Positions 55,837-64,000 of a DNA stretch of 64,000 nt are shown here, one piece after another. The first letter of the stretch is position 1, and the number at the start of each line of letters is the position of its first letter. The position numbers and the translations under genes are program-made. The notes beneath the pieces are model-generated. The model did no database searches, was not told where the DNA came from, and was given only the letters and a program-made list of their open reading frames with translations. The DNA comes from JACSRF01 sp964504445 (lineage in GTDB: Bacteria; Chloroflexota; Anaerolineae; Promineifilales; Promineifilaceae): contig CAZDEO010000003.1 in the NCBI GenBank assembly GCA_964504445.1, forward strand, positions 57,101 through 121,100. The letters are read 5' to 3'.

Positions 55837-56316
55837 ATGCGTAATGAGGAATATGATCCATTGCAACCACACAGTCATGAGCCTAACCTGGATGTGCCAC
55901 CAGGTGATGGACGTTTTGTATTGGAAATGGCAGACGGCCGTTGCTATACCATTACCTTAGACGACTTGCGCGCATTGCCCGCGGTTACGCTGCGAGAGTG
56001 CTTCATCGTCAGTACCGGGCATGGCGCTTCTGGCCCATTTGTTTTTGAAGGAACAGCCTTACTCGATTTAGTAACCAGGTACGCCCCAGATGGGTGGTCT
56101 CAGGTAGAAGTCGTTAGCGAGGATGGCTTTGGAAACCGGGTTTTGTGGTCTGAATTGGTGGAGCCGGGTCAGGAAGGCCCTATTTTACTGGCGTATGCAC
56201 GGGATGAACGGCCGCTAACACGTGCCCAGGGATTGGTACGCATGATTGTGCCCAACGAGCGCGACGATGCCCTGCGGCAAGTTAAATGGATCTCACGGAT
56301 TCGTATTCGGGCGTAA
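55837..56316 (+). CDS. Small molybdopterin-oxidoreductase-fold protein
   Basis: 159 aa, resembling the sulfite-oxidase Mo-pterin fold core (FVLEMADGRCYTITLDDLRALPAVTLRECF, STGHGASGPFVFEGTALLDLV, SEDGFGNRVLWSEL). It is much shorter than YedY and lacks a clear molybdenum-ligating Cys in the usual place. It may be a cofactor-free relative. AGGAG lies 11 bases before the ATG. Divergent from lepA. Confidence 0.7.
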   Translation: MRNEEYDPLQPHSHEPNLDVPPGDGRFVLEMADGRCYTITLDDLRALPAVTLRECFIVSTGHGASGPFVFEGTALLDLVTRYAPDGWSQVEVVSEDGFGNRVLWSELVEPGQEGPILLAYARDERPLTRAQGLVRMIVPNERDDALRQVKWISRIRIRA

Positions 56317-56373
56317 GCTACCGGCTGGGGCAACATGGAGAACAGCGATTGTTGCCCACAGTTGCTTACGATA

Positions 56374-57105
56374 CTAAGATGAAGTAAGCCAGATAAGAAA
56401 TTCCTGATTGCCGTCTGCACCATCAATGGGGGAGCTAATTAAACCCCGCTCTGTTAAATTATGATTGGCGCACCAGGCAGAAATATCAGTAAGCACCTGT
56501 TGATGCACGGCCGTTTCCCGCACAATGCCTCCCTTTCCCACTTGCTCCGGACCAGCTTCAAACTGCGGCTTAATCAAAGCCACAATATCGGCGTCGGCCG
56601 TCAGCCAGCCCTGCACCGCTGGCAAAACAAGTTTCAAGGAAATAAAGGATACGTCAATGCATACAAAGCTTACGGGTTCCGGCAGCACTGCCAAATAGCG
56701 AGCATTGGTGCGCTCTATCACCTCTACCCGCTCATCCTGGCGCAGCTTCCAATCAAGCTGCCCGTAACCCACGTCAATCGCGTACACCCGGGTTGCGCCT
56801 TGCTGCAGCAACACATCTGTAAATCCCCCTGTACAGGCCCCCACGTCAGCACATATGCGGCCCTGTACGACAATGCCAAAAGCATCCAAGGCCCCTGCCA
56901 GCTTATATCCCCCGCGGCTAACGTATGGCATAGTACTCTTCAAAGTGATCGCGGCGCTTAGCGGAACGGCCGTTCCCGGTTTATCCACCCGCTGCCCGTC
57001 CACCAACACCTCGCCAGCCAAAATATATGCCTGGGCCTTGCTACGAGTCGGCGCCAGCCCATATTGCACCAATAGCTTATCTAGCCGCTCCTTACCTTTT
57101 CCCAC
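56374..57105 (-). CDS. tlyA: TlyA family rRNA 2'-O-methyltransferase
   Basis: 243 aa from the GTG at 57105 (GGAGG six bases upstream; TTG 57111 is the longer alternative). S4 RNA-binding domain (RLDKLLVQYGLAPTRSKAQAYI), then FtsJ-like Rossmann domain with DVGACTGGFTDVLLQQGA (SAM site) and FVCIDVSFISL. TlyA methylates 16S and 23S rRNA cytidines. It overlaps the epimerase gene by about 14 bases. Confidence 0.93.
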   Translation of the reverse strand: MGKGKERLDKLLVQYGLAPTRSKAQAYILAGEVLVDGQRVDKPGTAVPLSAAITLKSTMPYVSRGGYKLAGALDAFGIVVQGRICADVGACTGGFTDVLLQQGATRVYAIDVGYGQLDWKLRQDERVEVIERTNARYLAVLPEPVSFVCIDVSFISLKLVLPAVQGWLTADADIVALIKPQFEAGPEQVGKGGIVRETAVHQQVLTDISAWCANHNLTERGLISSPIDGADGNQEFLIWLTSS

Positions 57106-58069
57106 TACCAACCTCCAGCCCCTCTTGCAGACGTGTCATCCAGTCCGCCAAAGCCTCCGCCAGCGACTGGCGCAAATGAATCTCAGGTCGCCAGCCCGTA
57201 TGCGCCTGCAGCTTGGTGGCACTGCCATAAAGCACCGGTATATCTGCAGGGCGCATTCGCGCCGGATCATACTCAATATCCACAGTCACCCCAGCCAATT
57301 CCAAAAGCACCTGCAGCAAATAATGTATGGTAACTGGCTGCCCAGAACAAATCAGATACGCCTCACCAGAGTGCCCCTTTTCGGCTAACGCCATATATCC
57401 CCTAGCAACATCGCGCACATCGGTAAAATCCCGCTGCGCATCCAGGTTGCCCACCTGCATTTTCGCCGGGCGCTGGCCTAGCTTTATGGCGGCAATCTGG
57501 CTGGCAAAGTCGGGCACCACAAAGCCCAATGCCTGATGTGGCCCAATATGATTAAAAGGGCGCGCTTCAACCACAGGAAGCTGGTAGCGCTGCCAATAAA
57601 GGGGAACAAGTTGCCCGGCAGCTAATTTGCTAACCCCATAAGGGTGGCGTGGCGCGGGCTGGCTTTTTTCAGAAAGGGGTAACTCCCCCACGTTGACCCG
57701 CCCATAAATTTCGGCGCTAGTGACCACAACAGTACGCGGACGGCCGTAAGCCACCACCGCCTCTAACAGATTGGCCGTACCCCCCGTGTTGACGGCAAAG
57801 GTAAACGCCGGATCTTGCCATGAGCGTGCCGGGAATGCTTGCCCAGCCAGGTGGTAAACGACATCAGGTTTTGCCTGAGAAACGGCCGTTTTCAATGAAG
57901 CCAGCTCCAACAGATTTCCTGGAATCTCGTGCAAATGCGGGTGCGTCTGCAAAGTCTGGTGGCTGGTAGCCGCATGCACCAAGGCAAACACCTCATGCCC
58001 TTCTGCCAACAACATACCCACCAGATGCGATCCGGCAAATCCCGTAGCCCCTGTAATAAAAATACGCAT
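57092..58069 (-). CDS. NAD-dependent epimerase/dehydratase (GDP-mannose 4,6-dehydratase or reductase type)
   Basis: 325 aa from the ATG at 58069 (AGGAG 5 bases upstream). Extended SDR: TGATGFAGSHLVG cofactor loop, catalytic YGVSK, VYHLAGQA and GPHQALGFVVPDFASQI as in GDP-mannose 4,6-dehydratase/GDP-6-deoxymannose reductase. Makes deoxyhexose precursors for surface glycans; the manA product feeds the same pool. Its 3' end overlaps tlyA. Confidence 0.88.
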   Translation of the reverse strand: MRIFITGATGFAGSHLVGMLLAEGHEVFALVHAATSHQTLQTHPHLHEIPGNLLELASLKTAVSQAKPDVVYHLAGQAFPARSWQDPAFTFAVNTGGTANLLEAVVAYGRPRTVVVTSAEIYGRVNVGELPLSEKSQPAPRHPYGVSKLAAGQLVPLYWQRYQLPVVEARPFNHIGPHQALGFVVPDFASQIAAIKLGQRPAKMQVGNLDAQRDFTDVRDVARGYMALAEKGHSGEAYLICSGQPVTIHYLLQVLLELAGVTVDIEYDPARMRPADIPVLYGSATKLQAHTGWRPEIHLRQSLAEALADWMTRLQEGLEVGSGKR

Positions 58070-58150
58070 ACCTTCTCCTGTTAATTTGCCCTTTAGAACT
58101 GCCACATTATACCCACCCAAAGCAGGTTACCCAATCCCCGTGTCAACGAG

Positions 58151-58156
58151 TATAAT
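58151..58156 (+). promoter_or_regulatory. -10 box of the nucleotidyltransferase gene, leaderless
   Basis: TATAAT 7 bases before the ATG at 58164, with no ribosome site. TTACCC lies 18 bp further upstream. Confidence 0.55.
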
Positions 58157-58163
58157 GGTTCCT

Positions 58164-59375
58164 ATGGAACGAATTGTCAACGCCGTGGTGAATACACTAG
58201 CGAAAGAGTTGGGAAGTAAGCTGGAAAACGCCTATCTCTATGGGAGTCTGGCCCAACGCACTTACGAAATGGGCGAGTCCGATATTAACCTTTTACTAGT
58301 CGTAGCCGAAGATCTAGACATCCACGAATTGCGCAATCACTTTTTGCCCTTATGGCAGGAATATGGCCGGCGGCTGCTGCGGGGACCGCTGCTCACAACT
58401 CGCCGCACCCTGGCCCGCCACCTGCTGTTGAACCCAGTGCTCAGCGACCATTTAGCCAGTGAGGGCAAACCGCTGATTAATTCGGATAGCGTGTTGACCA
58501 GCCTACCAGCAAAGCCGATGCTCAATCCGCATGACACCTACGCCTACCTGGCCCAGGAAACGCTCCTGGCTTCGGCAGCCCTGGCTCCTAGCTTGTGCCC
58601 ACCCAAGGAACAGGCGGCAAATAAGCGCAGGCTACGCAGTTTAGCCCGCCGCATTTTCGGTGAAGGTATCGATCCCCAGGAAACGGCCGTTACCACCTTC
58701 GCGCGCATCCAACAGCACCTCATCCCCATCATAAACAACCTGCCTGACCACCAACCCTGGCAATCCTCACGCATGGCCACATCCCCCATGCTCCCTGGTT
58801 TACAGGCTACCTACACGAAAGATTTAGAGAAGATAATCCTGGTCTTTAACCAAATCACGGCGCAACAAATAACCAGCATCGGTTGGGAAAGACTAGCCAC
58901 GCGGCTGGCAAAAGAATACACCGGCCTATACGTTACCACCCCCACCCAACTGCGCCTCATCAACGAAATTGAAACCCCCTTAGACCTCTTCTTCAAACGC
59001 AACAAACGTACCTGGGGTGAAGACCCTCTCGCCAATTTACCCACTTCCCCTTACCACAAACTACGCCAGGCTGCGCGCCGCCCATCAGGCATCCTCATCG
59101 ACACCCTCCCCCACGTCTACCTGACCAGCCCCGAAGAAGATTTAAACAAAATTATTCACGACTTCCAAAACAAACTTCTCAACGTCCAGCTAGAGAGCGA
59201 ACTGCTAGGGCGCATGAGCCTACTCGACTTGGCCCGCCCGCCCACACCCTTGCCTGGCCGCGAAGCGCCTACCAAAGTACGTGTTGGCGCCATTCTGAAC
59301 CATCTGGATTGGTGGGCAGACCATTGTACGAAAGCCGCGAATCAGGCAACCACCGCTACCCAAAGTGGAGAATAA
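58164..59375 (+). CDS. Nucleotidyltransferase-like protein
   Basis: 403 aa from the ATG at 58164. An N-terminal minimal nucleotidyltransferase fold is suggested by NAYLYGSLAQRTYEMGESDINLLLV (GS..R...ESDI, with the usual second Asp as Asn). A helical region covers most of the remainder. Possibly an inactive or RNA-modifying MNT-type enzyme; no antitoxin-like partner is adjacent. It is followed 2 bp later by the glycosidase gene. Confidence 0.7.
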   Translation: MERIVNAVVNTLAKELGSKLENAYLYGSLAQRTYEMGESDINLLLVVAEDLDIHELRNHFLPLWQEYGRRLLRGPLLTTRRTLARHLLLNPVLSDHLASEGKPLINSDSVLTSLPAKPMLNPHDTYAYLAQETLLASAALAPSLCPPKEQAANKRRLRSLARRIFGEGIDPQETAVTTFARIQQHLIPIINNLPDHQPWQSSRMATSPMLPGLQATYTKDLEKIILVFNQITAQQITSIGWERLATRLAKEYTGLYVTTPTQLRLINEIETPLDLFFKRNKRTWGEDPLANLPTSPYHKLRQAARRPSGILIDTLPHVYLTSPEEDLNKIIHDFQNKLLNVQLESELLGRMSLLDLARPPTPLPGREAPTKVRVGAILNHLDWWADHCTKAANQATTATQSGE

Positions 59376-59377
59376 TC

Positions 59378-60493
59378 ATGCAGCAGGCTCTGGCGCCTTT
59401 ATGCAGAAAAGCATCCTTTTCCGGAGGTGTGCGCCTGCTCTTATTCGTCCTGCTCTTACCGCTCATTCGGCCCGCGCCCATCCTCACGAGGCTCTGTCCG
59501 CCACAAACCGTTACGACAAACCACCCCATTGTCGCCGTGCACACCCGCCTTACCGATGAGGTTGAGGAGTGGAAAATTAAGCGAACTGCACAAATGGTAC
59601 GGGAAATGGGCGCTTCCACCATCGTAGAATTTTTCCCGTGGGCCTATTATCATGCGGAAAATGGAAATTTTGCCTGGGGTCACCCTGACATGGTTATCAA
59701 TCATGCGCATACGCAAGGGCTGACTATCATCGCCCGACTAGGTTTGACACCGGAATGGGCGCGCCCCCCAGATACCCCGCTAACGTACCTTGATACCCAT
59801 GCCTACGACGACTTTGCCATTTATGCAGCTGCTTTTGCGGCCCGGTATCAAGGTAAAGTTAGTCATCTCATTGTGTGGAATGAGCCTAATTTAAGCTATG
59901 AATGGGGCTACCGGCAAACGACAGCCGACGATTATGTGGCATTGCTGCGCGCTGTCTACCCAGCCGTGAAAACGGCTAACCCACAAATGGGTGTATTGGC
60001 GGGTGCATTAGCCCCAAATTTAGAGCCTGCAGGCTCACCCTGGGCGGTAAACGATCTTGTCTATTTGACGGAGATGTATGCTGCAGGTGCAGCTGATTAT
60101 TTCGATGGCCTAGCGGTCCACGTTTATGGGTTGACATCTCCCCCTGAAGCAGAACCCGGGCCTGAGCAGCTGAATTTTCGACGAGTGGAGCTGATGCGGC
60201 AGATAATGGTAGCGCAGGGAGATGGCGAAACACCTATGTTTATTACAGAGACGGGCTGGAATGATGATCCCCGCTGGACCATGGCGGTTCGCCCAGCACA
60301 GCGCATTACCTATACACTAGATTCTTTTCGTTATGCGGAAGCAAATTGGCCTTTTGTCCAAACGATGGCTGTGTGGGCTTTCCGTTTCCCACAGCCTACC
60401 CACAGCTATATGGATTATTTTACATTGGTGACGCCTGATTTTTTGCCAAAGCCCTTGTATGATGAGTTGCAAATTTTTGCAGGTAACAAGTAA
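59378..60493 (+). CDS. Exported glycoside hydrolase, clan GH-A type
   Basis: 371 aa from ATG 59378 (GGAGAA upstream; a longer reading overlaps the previous gene by 67 bp). Signal peptide (10-35). TIM-barrel with acid/base Glu in IVWNEPNLSYEW and nucleophile Glu in MFITETGWNDD, WARPPDTPLTY loop. Similar to cellulase- and xylosidase-like GH-A enzymes; family number not assigned. Confidence 0.85.
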   Translation: MQQALAPLCRKASFSGGVRLLLFVLLLPLIRPAPILTRLCPPQTVTTNHPIVAVHTRLTDEVEEWKIKRTAQMVREMGASTIVEFFPWAYYHAENGNFAWGHPDMVINHAHTQGLTIIARLGLTPEWARPPDTPLTYLDTHAYDDFAIYAAAFAARYQGKVSHLIVWNEPNLSYEWGYRQTTADDYVALLRAVYPAVKTANPQMGVLAGALAPNLEPAGSPWAVNDLVYLTEMYAAGAADYFDGLAVHVYGLTSPPEAEPGPEQLNFRRVELMRQIMVAQGDGETPMFITETGWNDDPRWTMAVRPAQRITYTLDSFRYAEANWPFVQTMAVWAFRFPQPTHSYMDYFTLVTPDFLPKPLYDELQIFAGNK

Positions 60494-60515
60494 TAAAAAT
60501 CCCGAGCTATAATCT

Positions 60516-61289
60516 GTGAACCGCTTTTTGTTTTTGGTTTTTTGTTTGTTCGTTGTTGTTTGTTTTGGAGGTTGCAGGTCTGGGGATGATGCCTGGCAGC
60601 GTGTGACGGAAACGGCCGTGCTGCGCGTAGGTGTCGATCCCACCTATCCCCCTTTTGCTGCGGCTGATGATGGTGGTCTGTGGGGAATAGATGTGGAATT
60701 AGCCCAAGCCTTGGGGGAAAAGTTGGGTGTCGGTGTGCAATTTACCTACTTTGGTTATGATGGCTTATACGACGCCTTGTTGACGGAACAAGTTGACGTT
60801 CTTATTTCTGCACTGGTAGTGGATGTGGGGCGCACAGGAGACTTTTCTTATTCAATCCCCTACTTTAACGCTGGGGAAGTGCTGGTAGTGCCGCATGGTC
60901 CCGTGGGCATCATGGGCTGGCGGGACCTGAACGGCCGTACCCTGGCCGTTGAATTGGGTTCTCAGGGGCACATGGAGGCGAATCGCTGGGAGCGCCGTCT
61001 GGTTAGCCTGCAGATACAAACCTACGACACGGCCAGCGCTGCCCTACAAGCTGTTGCCCAAGGCGCCGCGGCGGCCGCCCTGGTAGACCACACCAGCGCC
61101 CGCCTGTTTGGCCAACAACACCCAGAGGCAGCGCTACAACGGCTGCCAGAACCCATTACCGTGAAACCCTATGCCCTGGTGGTGCGTAAAGCTGACGGCC
61201 GTCTGCTCCGCCACCTGAACAATACCCTGGAGCAACTGCATCAATCCAAACAAATAGATGCAATTTTGACAAAATGGTTGGGAGAATAA
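60516..61289 (+). CDS. Family 3 extracellular solute-binding lipoprotein
   Basis: 257 aa starting with GTG. Signal peptide with lipobox CFGGC, then a periplasmic-binding fold with RVGVDPTYPPFAAADDGGLWGIDVELAQALGEKL, SALVVDVGRTGDFSYSIPYF and the hinge DLNGRTLAVELGSQG. Typical of amino-acid ABC importers (family 3), though no permease gene is adjacent. No ribosome site precedes the GTG and a TATAAT box lies only 2 bases upstream. Confidence 0.88.
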   Translation: MNRFLFLVFCLFVVVCFGGCRSGDDAWQRVTETAVLRVGVDPTYPPFAAADDGGLWGIDVELAQALGEKLGVGVQFTYFGYDGLYDALLTEQVDVLISALVVDVGRTGDFSYSIPYFNAGEVLVVPHGPVGIMGWRDLNGRTLAVELGSQGHMEANRWERRLVSLQIQTYDTASAALQAVAQGAAAAALVDHTSARLFGQQHPEAALQRLPEPITVKPYALVVRKADGRLLRHLNNTLEQLHQSKQIDAILTKWLGE

Positions 61290-61293
61290 AAAC

Positions 61294-61509
61294 ATGGCGC
61301 GACTACTAGGGGCCGCTTTATGGCTAGGCAGCATCTTGATAGGGGGCATTCTGGTATGGGTCCTCAACACATACCGCCAAGAGGGGCAAATTACCGATGG
61401 GTGGTTAGCCTTCATTGGTTTTGTGGTAGCTGCTATCCTCATCCTGCCCCAATTAGGCTTAGGCTTCTATTTGTGGCGCACCCCCCGCCCTCCAAAAGAC
61501 GAACCATAG
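61294..61509 (+). CDS. Small two-helix membrane protein
   Basis: 71 aa. Helices at about 4-24 and 40-60 (ILIGGILVWVL and FVVAAILILPQLGLGFYLW). GGGAG nine bases before the ATG. It starts 4 bp after the solute-binding gene, in the same operon. Unknown function. Confidence 0.65.
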   Translation: MARLLGAALWLGSILIGGILVWVLNTYRQEGQITDGWLAFIGFVVAAILILPQLGLGFYLWRTPRPPKDEP

Positions 61510-61610
61510 GCTATATGAACTCATGTCAAGGTATGTTATACTCTTTTCGGGTTACAGATAGTAAAGCGCAACAAAATGGTGGAGTTACAAATCTTTAAGG
61601 AGAAAACCCT

Positions 61611-62153
61611 ATGATGAAAGATCACGTTTCTGACTTGTTCGACAAAATTACGGGCGAGTCTACCGGTCTGGGCAAGCTGCTGAGCAAAATTCCAGGACTC
61701 GACGGGTATATGGAACGCAGCCGTCGCCGCGAAGCAGATCAGCTGCTGCGCGAAACCATTGCCGCTCGCCTGGAAGAAGTACGCTTGCAGCTAGCCAAGG
61801 TCAACGAGGAAATGAGCGCCGATATTATTATGGCCATGGACCACGCCGAAGGGTTGGGCCGTGCGGATACGCGTTTAATGGGCCTTATTGGCAAAATTAA
61901 GGACGCTCCTCAAGGTTATGCTGGTTTTTTTGACGCCATTAAGGTGAAGGAAGAAGATCTAGCCCGTATCTATGCCTTTGACGAGAGTATGCTCAACCAC
62001 GTGGACTTGATAGCCGCGGCAGTGGCCGCGTTGGAAAAAGCGGTTTTGGATGATGGTGATGTGAAAAGCGCCATTCGTGATCTGGATACGGCCGTGCGTG
62101 AGGCTAACGACACTTTCGCCACGCGCAACGAAGTATTAATGGATATCAGCTAG
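61611..62153 (+). CDS. Coiled-coil cytosolic protein, partner of the SPFH gene
   Basis: 180 aa, no signal or membrane segment. Basic helical start (KLLSKIPGLDGYMERSRRREADQLL) and a long Leu/Glu-rich helix EEVRLQLAKVNEEM; reminiscent of PspA-like coiled coils but not a clear member. AAGGAGA precedes the start. Twenty bases ahead of the SPFH gene; probably one operon acting at a membrane or inclusion. Confidence 0.6.
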   Translation: MMKDHVSDLFDKITGESTGLGKLLSKIPGLDGYMERSRRREADQLLRETIAARLEEVRLQLAKVNEEMSADIIMAMDHAEGLGRADTRLMGLIGKIKDAPQGYAGFFDAIKVKEEDLARIYAFDESMLNHVDLIAAAVAALEKAVLDDGDVKSAIRDLDTAVREANDTFATRNEVLMDIS

Positions 62154-62173
62154 TTTGATTGAGGAGATTTGAT

Positions 62174-63235
62174 ATGGCTCGTGTATTTGACCGTGTAGCA
62201 ATTGATTCCTGGCTGCGAGATGAAGTAGTGCAAAAGTTTCCTCGCGGCGGGCTAGGCGACATTAAGCTAGGTTCTCCCTGTATCGTAAATCCTGGAGAAA
62301 CGGCCGTCTTTGTGCGGGGCGGTGAGGCCCTGGGCACCTTTACCCCAGGCCGCCATATACTCACCACCGAAAACGTTCCCTTCCTCACCGATCTCCTGGA
62401 AAAAGGATTGTTTGGCGGCAAAAACGTCTTCACCGCCGACGTGTACTTTGTCAAAACCACCGACCTGACCATGAAGTGGGGCACCGCCAACCCCATCATC
62501 ATCGAACACCCTCAACGTTCGCCAGGCGCCAGCGCCATGATTGGCAACGGCACCTACGTGGTCAAGGTCAAAGACCCATGGCGCTTCCTCAACGCTATGG
62601 ACGCTTTCCGCGAAAGTGTGCGTCAGCCCCAGCTTAAAGACCGTCTAGACCCCATGCTGGGTGTCATGATGCAAGATAAACTCAGCGAACTCGCCATTGC
62701 CAAAGAACTAGGCCCGGCCCAGCTACAATCTTTCTCAAAAGAGCTAAACGACCTACTGACTGGGCTGCTGCAAGGAGAGTTTGACGCCATTGGTATGGTC
62801 ATGGTGGACTTCAATATTCGCCTGGCCCTGCATCCCAAATCATTGGAAGTTGTGACCAATATGGGCTATGGCACCAGCTACGTGCAAAAGCAACAAGCCG
62901 ACGCGTTTGTCACGGCCGCGGCCAATCCCGCCGGAGGTGGTATGTCTGATATTGGTTTAGGCGCCATGGGCATGGCCGCCATGCAAAATATGCAGCAACA
63001 GCAAATGGTCCAGCAGCAAGCCGGGCAACAGCAAGCTGCTGCGCAGCCAGCGCAAAGTGAAGGAGCTGGTGGTGCAATACCCGACGTCATGACACCATCT
63101 CAGGCCGCCCAATATCTGCAAGTTGCCGAGGAAGATGTCATCGCTGCCATTGAAGACGGAGACCTGAAAGCACGGAAAATTGGCCGGGCGTACCGCATTA
63201 GCCGGACAGCATTGGAAGAATTCCTGGCCAGTTGA
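62174..63235 (+). CDS. SPFH-domain protein with C-terminal excisionase-like HTH
   Basis: 353 aa from ATG 62174 (GAGGAG seven bases upstream). The SPFH/prohibitin-like domain (1-225, virion-core/YdjI subtype) contains GETAVFVRGGEALGTFTPG and PWRFLNAMDAF. A Gln/Ala/Met-rich linker with QQQ runs (about 255-295) joins a MerR/excisionase-type DNA-binding helix bundle (TPSQAAQYLQVAEEDVIAAIEDGDLKA, about 303-350). A membrane-scaffold domain with a helix-turn-helix is a rare pairing. A terminator follows. Confidence 0.85.
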   Translation: MARVFDRVAIDSWLRDEVVQKFPRGGLGDIKLGSPCIVNPGETAVFVRGGEALGTFTPGRHILTTENVPFLTDLLEKGLFGGKNVFTADVYFVKTTDLTMKWGTANPIIIEHPQRSPGASAMIGNGTYVVKVKDPWRFLNAMDAFRESVRQPQLKDRLDPMLGVMMQDKLSELAIAKELGPAQLQSFSKELNDLLTGLLQGEFDAIGMVMVDFNIRLALHPKSLEVVTNMGYGTSYVQKQQADAFVTAAANPAGGGMSDIGLGAMGMAAMQNMQQQQMVQQQAGQQQAAAQPAQSEGAGGAIPDVMTPSQAAQYLQVAEEDVIAAIEDGDLKARKIGRAYRISRTALEEFLAS

Positions 63236-63261
63236 GTAGCTGGTTTTGAACAAGCTGCGTC

Positions 63262-63290
63262 AAACCCCCGTTAGCAAACAACGGGGGTTT
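63262..63290 (+). terminator. Terminator after the SPFH operon
   Basis: AAACCCCCGTT/AACGGGGGTTT is a perfect 11-bp stem with loop AGCAAAC, then TTTTT-like run. Confidence 0.9.
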
Positions 63291-63405
63291 TTCTTATATC
63301 TTGGAGAGTAACTGCCCAAAGCACGGCATTACTCATTTAATGACACCCAGCACCATGGTGACAACAATTTAGCAAGCCCAAGGCACAAAAAGATAGAAAT
63401 TAACG

Positions 63406-63967
63406 ATGAAAAACGACACTGCTATTCGCTTACTTAATTTAAGGAAGAGCTTTGGGCGCGGGAAGCGGCAGGTGCAGGCCGTGCGCGGCATCAACCTGGA
63501 GGTAGCCACCCATCAGGTCTACGGTTTTCTCGGCCCCAACGGCGCGGGCAAGTCCACCACCATTTGCATGATCCTGGACCTGATACGGCCGTCTCACGGT
63601 GAAGTCCATCTATTCGGCCAACCCATCCGGCAAAACCCCGCCATTTTACCGCAGCGCGTGGGCAGGCTGATGGACAGAGGCCTTGCTTAGCCCCTGGAGT
63701 TTTGCCAATAACCTGTTTGGGCACACTTTTTTGCTGGGGTTTACGGCCGTTACCTTCGCCGGTGAGTACCAGTGGGGCACCTGGAAAAACATCGTGCCCC
63801 GCCAGCGGCGCAGCCTACTCATCATAGCCAAGTTCATCAACCTAGGCGTCCTCATCCTCATCGCCTTTGGCCTCATGTCCCTCATTCTTGGCCTGGGCCA
63901 GGGGCTGCTCACCCGCATGGCTGGCGTCCCCTACGGCCCAGAAGTAACTAGTGCTCAGTTAAGTTAG
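63406..63967 (+). pseudogene. Deleted ABC transporter: ATPase start fused to permease fragment
   Basis: 63406-63690 encodes the first 90 residues of an ABC ATPase (Walker A GPNGAGKST present, no signature or Walker B), ending RLMDRGLA. 63683-63967, in another frame, encodes the middle of an ABC-2 permease (FAGEYQWGTWKNIVPRQRR), ending at TAG shortly after VPYGPE. The missing ATPase C terminus and permease N terminus imply a deletion of roughly 1 kb near 63,680, and perhaps a second breakpoint near 63,950. Confidence 0.75.
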
Positions 63968-64000
63968 ATTTTGGCAAAAGCGGTCGAGAATCTCACCACG

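Noticed and set aside
60508..60518. TATAAT directly before the GTG of the solute-binding gene as a leaderless promoter
   Set aside because: Only 2 bases lie between the box and the start codon, so transcription would begin inside the gene; it may be chance or the start may be elsewhere.
55822..63316. 14-base word GGAGAGTAACTGCC present at 55822 and 63303
   Set aside because: By chance several 14-mer pairs are expected in 64 kb; no other similarity flanks them.

Overview
The window reads as a chromosomal segment of a Chloroflexota bacterium, probably close to Anaerolineae. This is inferred from gene content: secreted proteins carrying an LPL[VI]-type segment, SBBP-repeat and SARP/NB-ARC proteins, a split FeoB, an ECF sigma factor paired with a DUF5667 protein, FHA proteins, a Flp pilin and a selenocysteine SelD. 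No rRNA, tRNA or CRISPR array was seen. Everything was read by eye, so motif counts and start choices are manual.

Layout. 1-3.4 kb: 5' part of selD (minus) with an in-frame UGA and a SECIS-like hairpin, two FHA genes, an SDR and hpt. 3.6-7.8 kb: an ABC exporter, a Xer-type recombinase, a Flp-like pilin and an unknown gene. 8-11.3 kb: an overlapping iron operon (DtxR-FeoA fusion, FeoB GTPase, FeoB permease). 11.5-17.3 kb: glgB, manA, rpsT, ECF sigma factor plus DUF5667 protein. 17.3-21.2 kb (minus): glnA with a terminator/antiterminator leader, then a GAF-GAF histidine kinase and an ANTAR response regulator, which together suggest nitrogen control by antitermination. 21.3-39.7 kb: peptidases, hydrolases, secreted proteins, a SARP-type regulator, a 7TM-PAS sensor, a DUF4405 cytochrome-like protein and an OmpR/BaeS-type two-component pair.

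39,697-51,760 is a complete Tn3-family transposon of about 12.06 kb with near-perfect 39-bp terminal inverted repeats and a 5-bp target duplication (AATGA). It sits exactly at the stop codon of the upstream kinase. It carries tnpA, a tyrosine recombinase, a degenerate internal inverted repeat, and a passenger module: NarL-type two-component pair, membrane-anchored PfpI/Hsp31-like protein, Tat-exported metallo-beta-lactamase-fold enzyme, DUF1269 protein, small membrane proteins and a lipoprotein.

51.8-64 kb: a DUF2202 lipoprotein, a heme-binding gene interrupted by an amber codon, a ferredoxin, lepA, a small Mo-oxidoreductase-fold protein, tlyA, a sugar-nucleotide epimerase, a nucleotidyltransferase-like gene, a glycosidase, a solute-binding protein, a coiled-coil/SPFH pair and a deleted ABC transporter.

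The strongest genome-scale signal is the octamer palindrome ACGGCCGT. I count about 88 copies in 64 kb against one or two expected, spread over most genes but missing from selD, glnA, lepA and rpsT. It resembles the HIP1 phenomenon of cyanobacteria.
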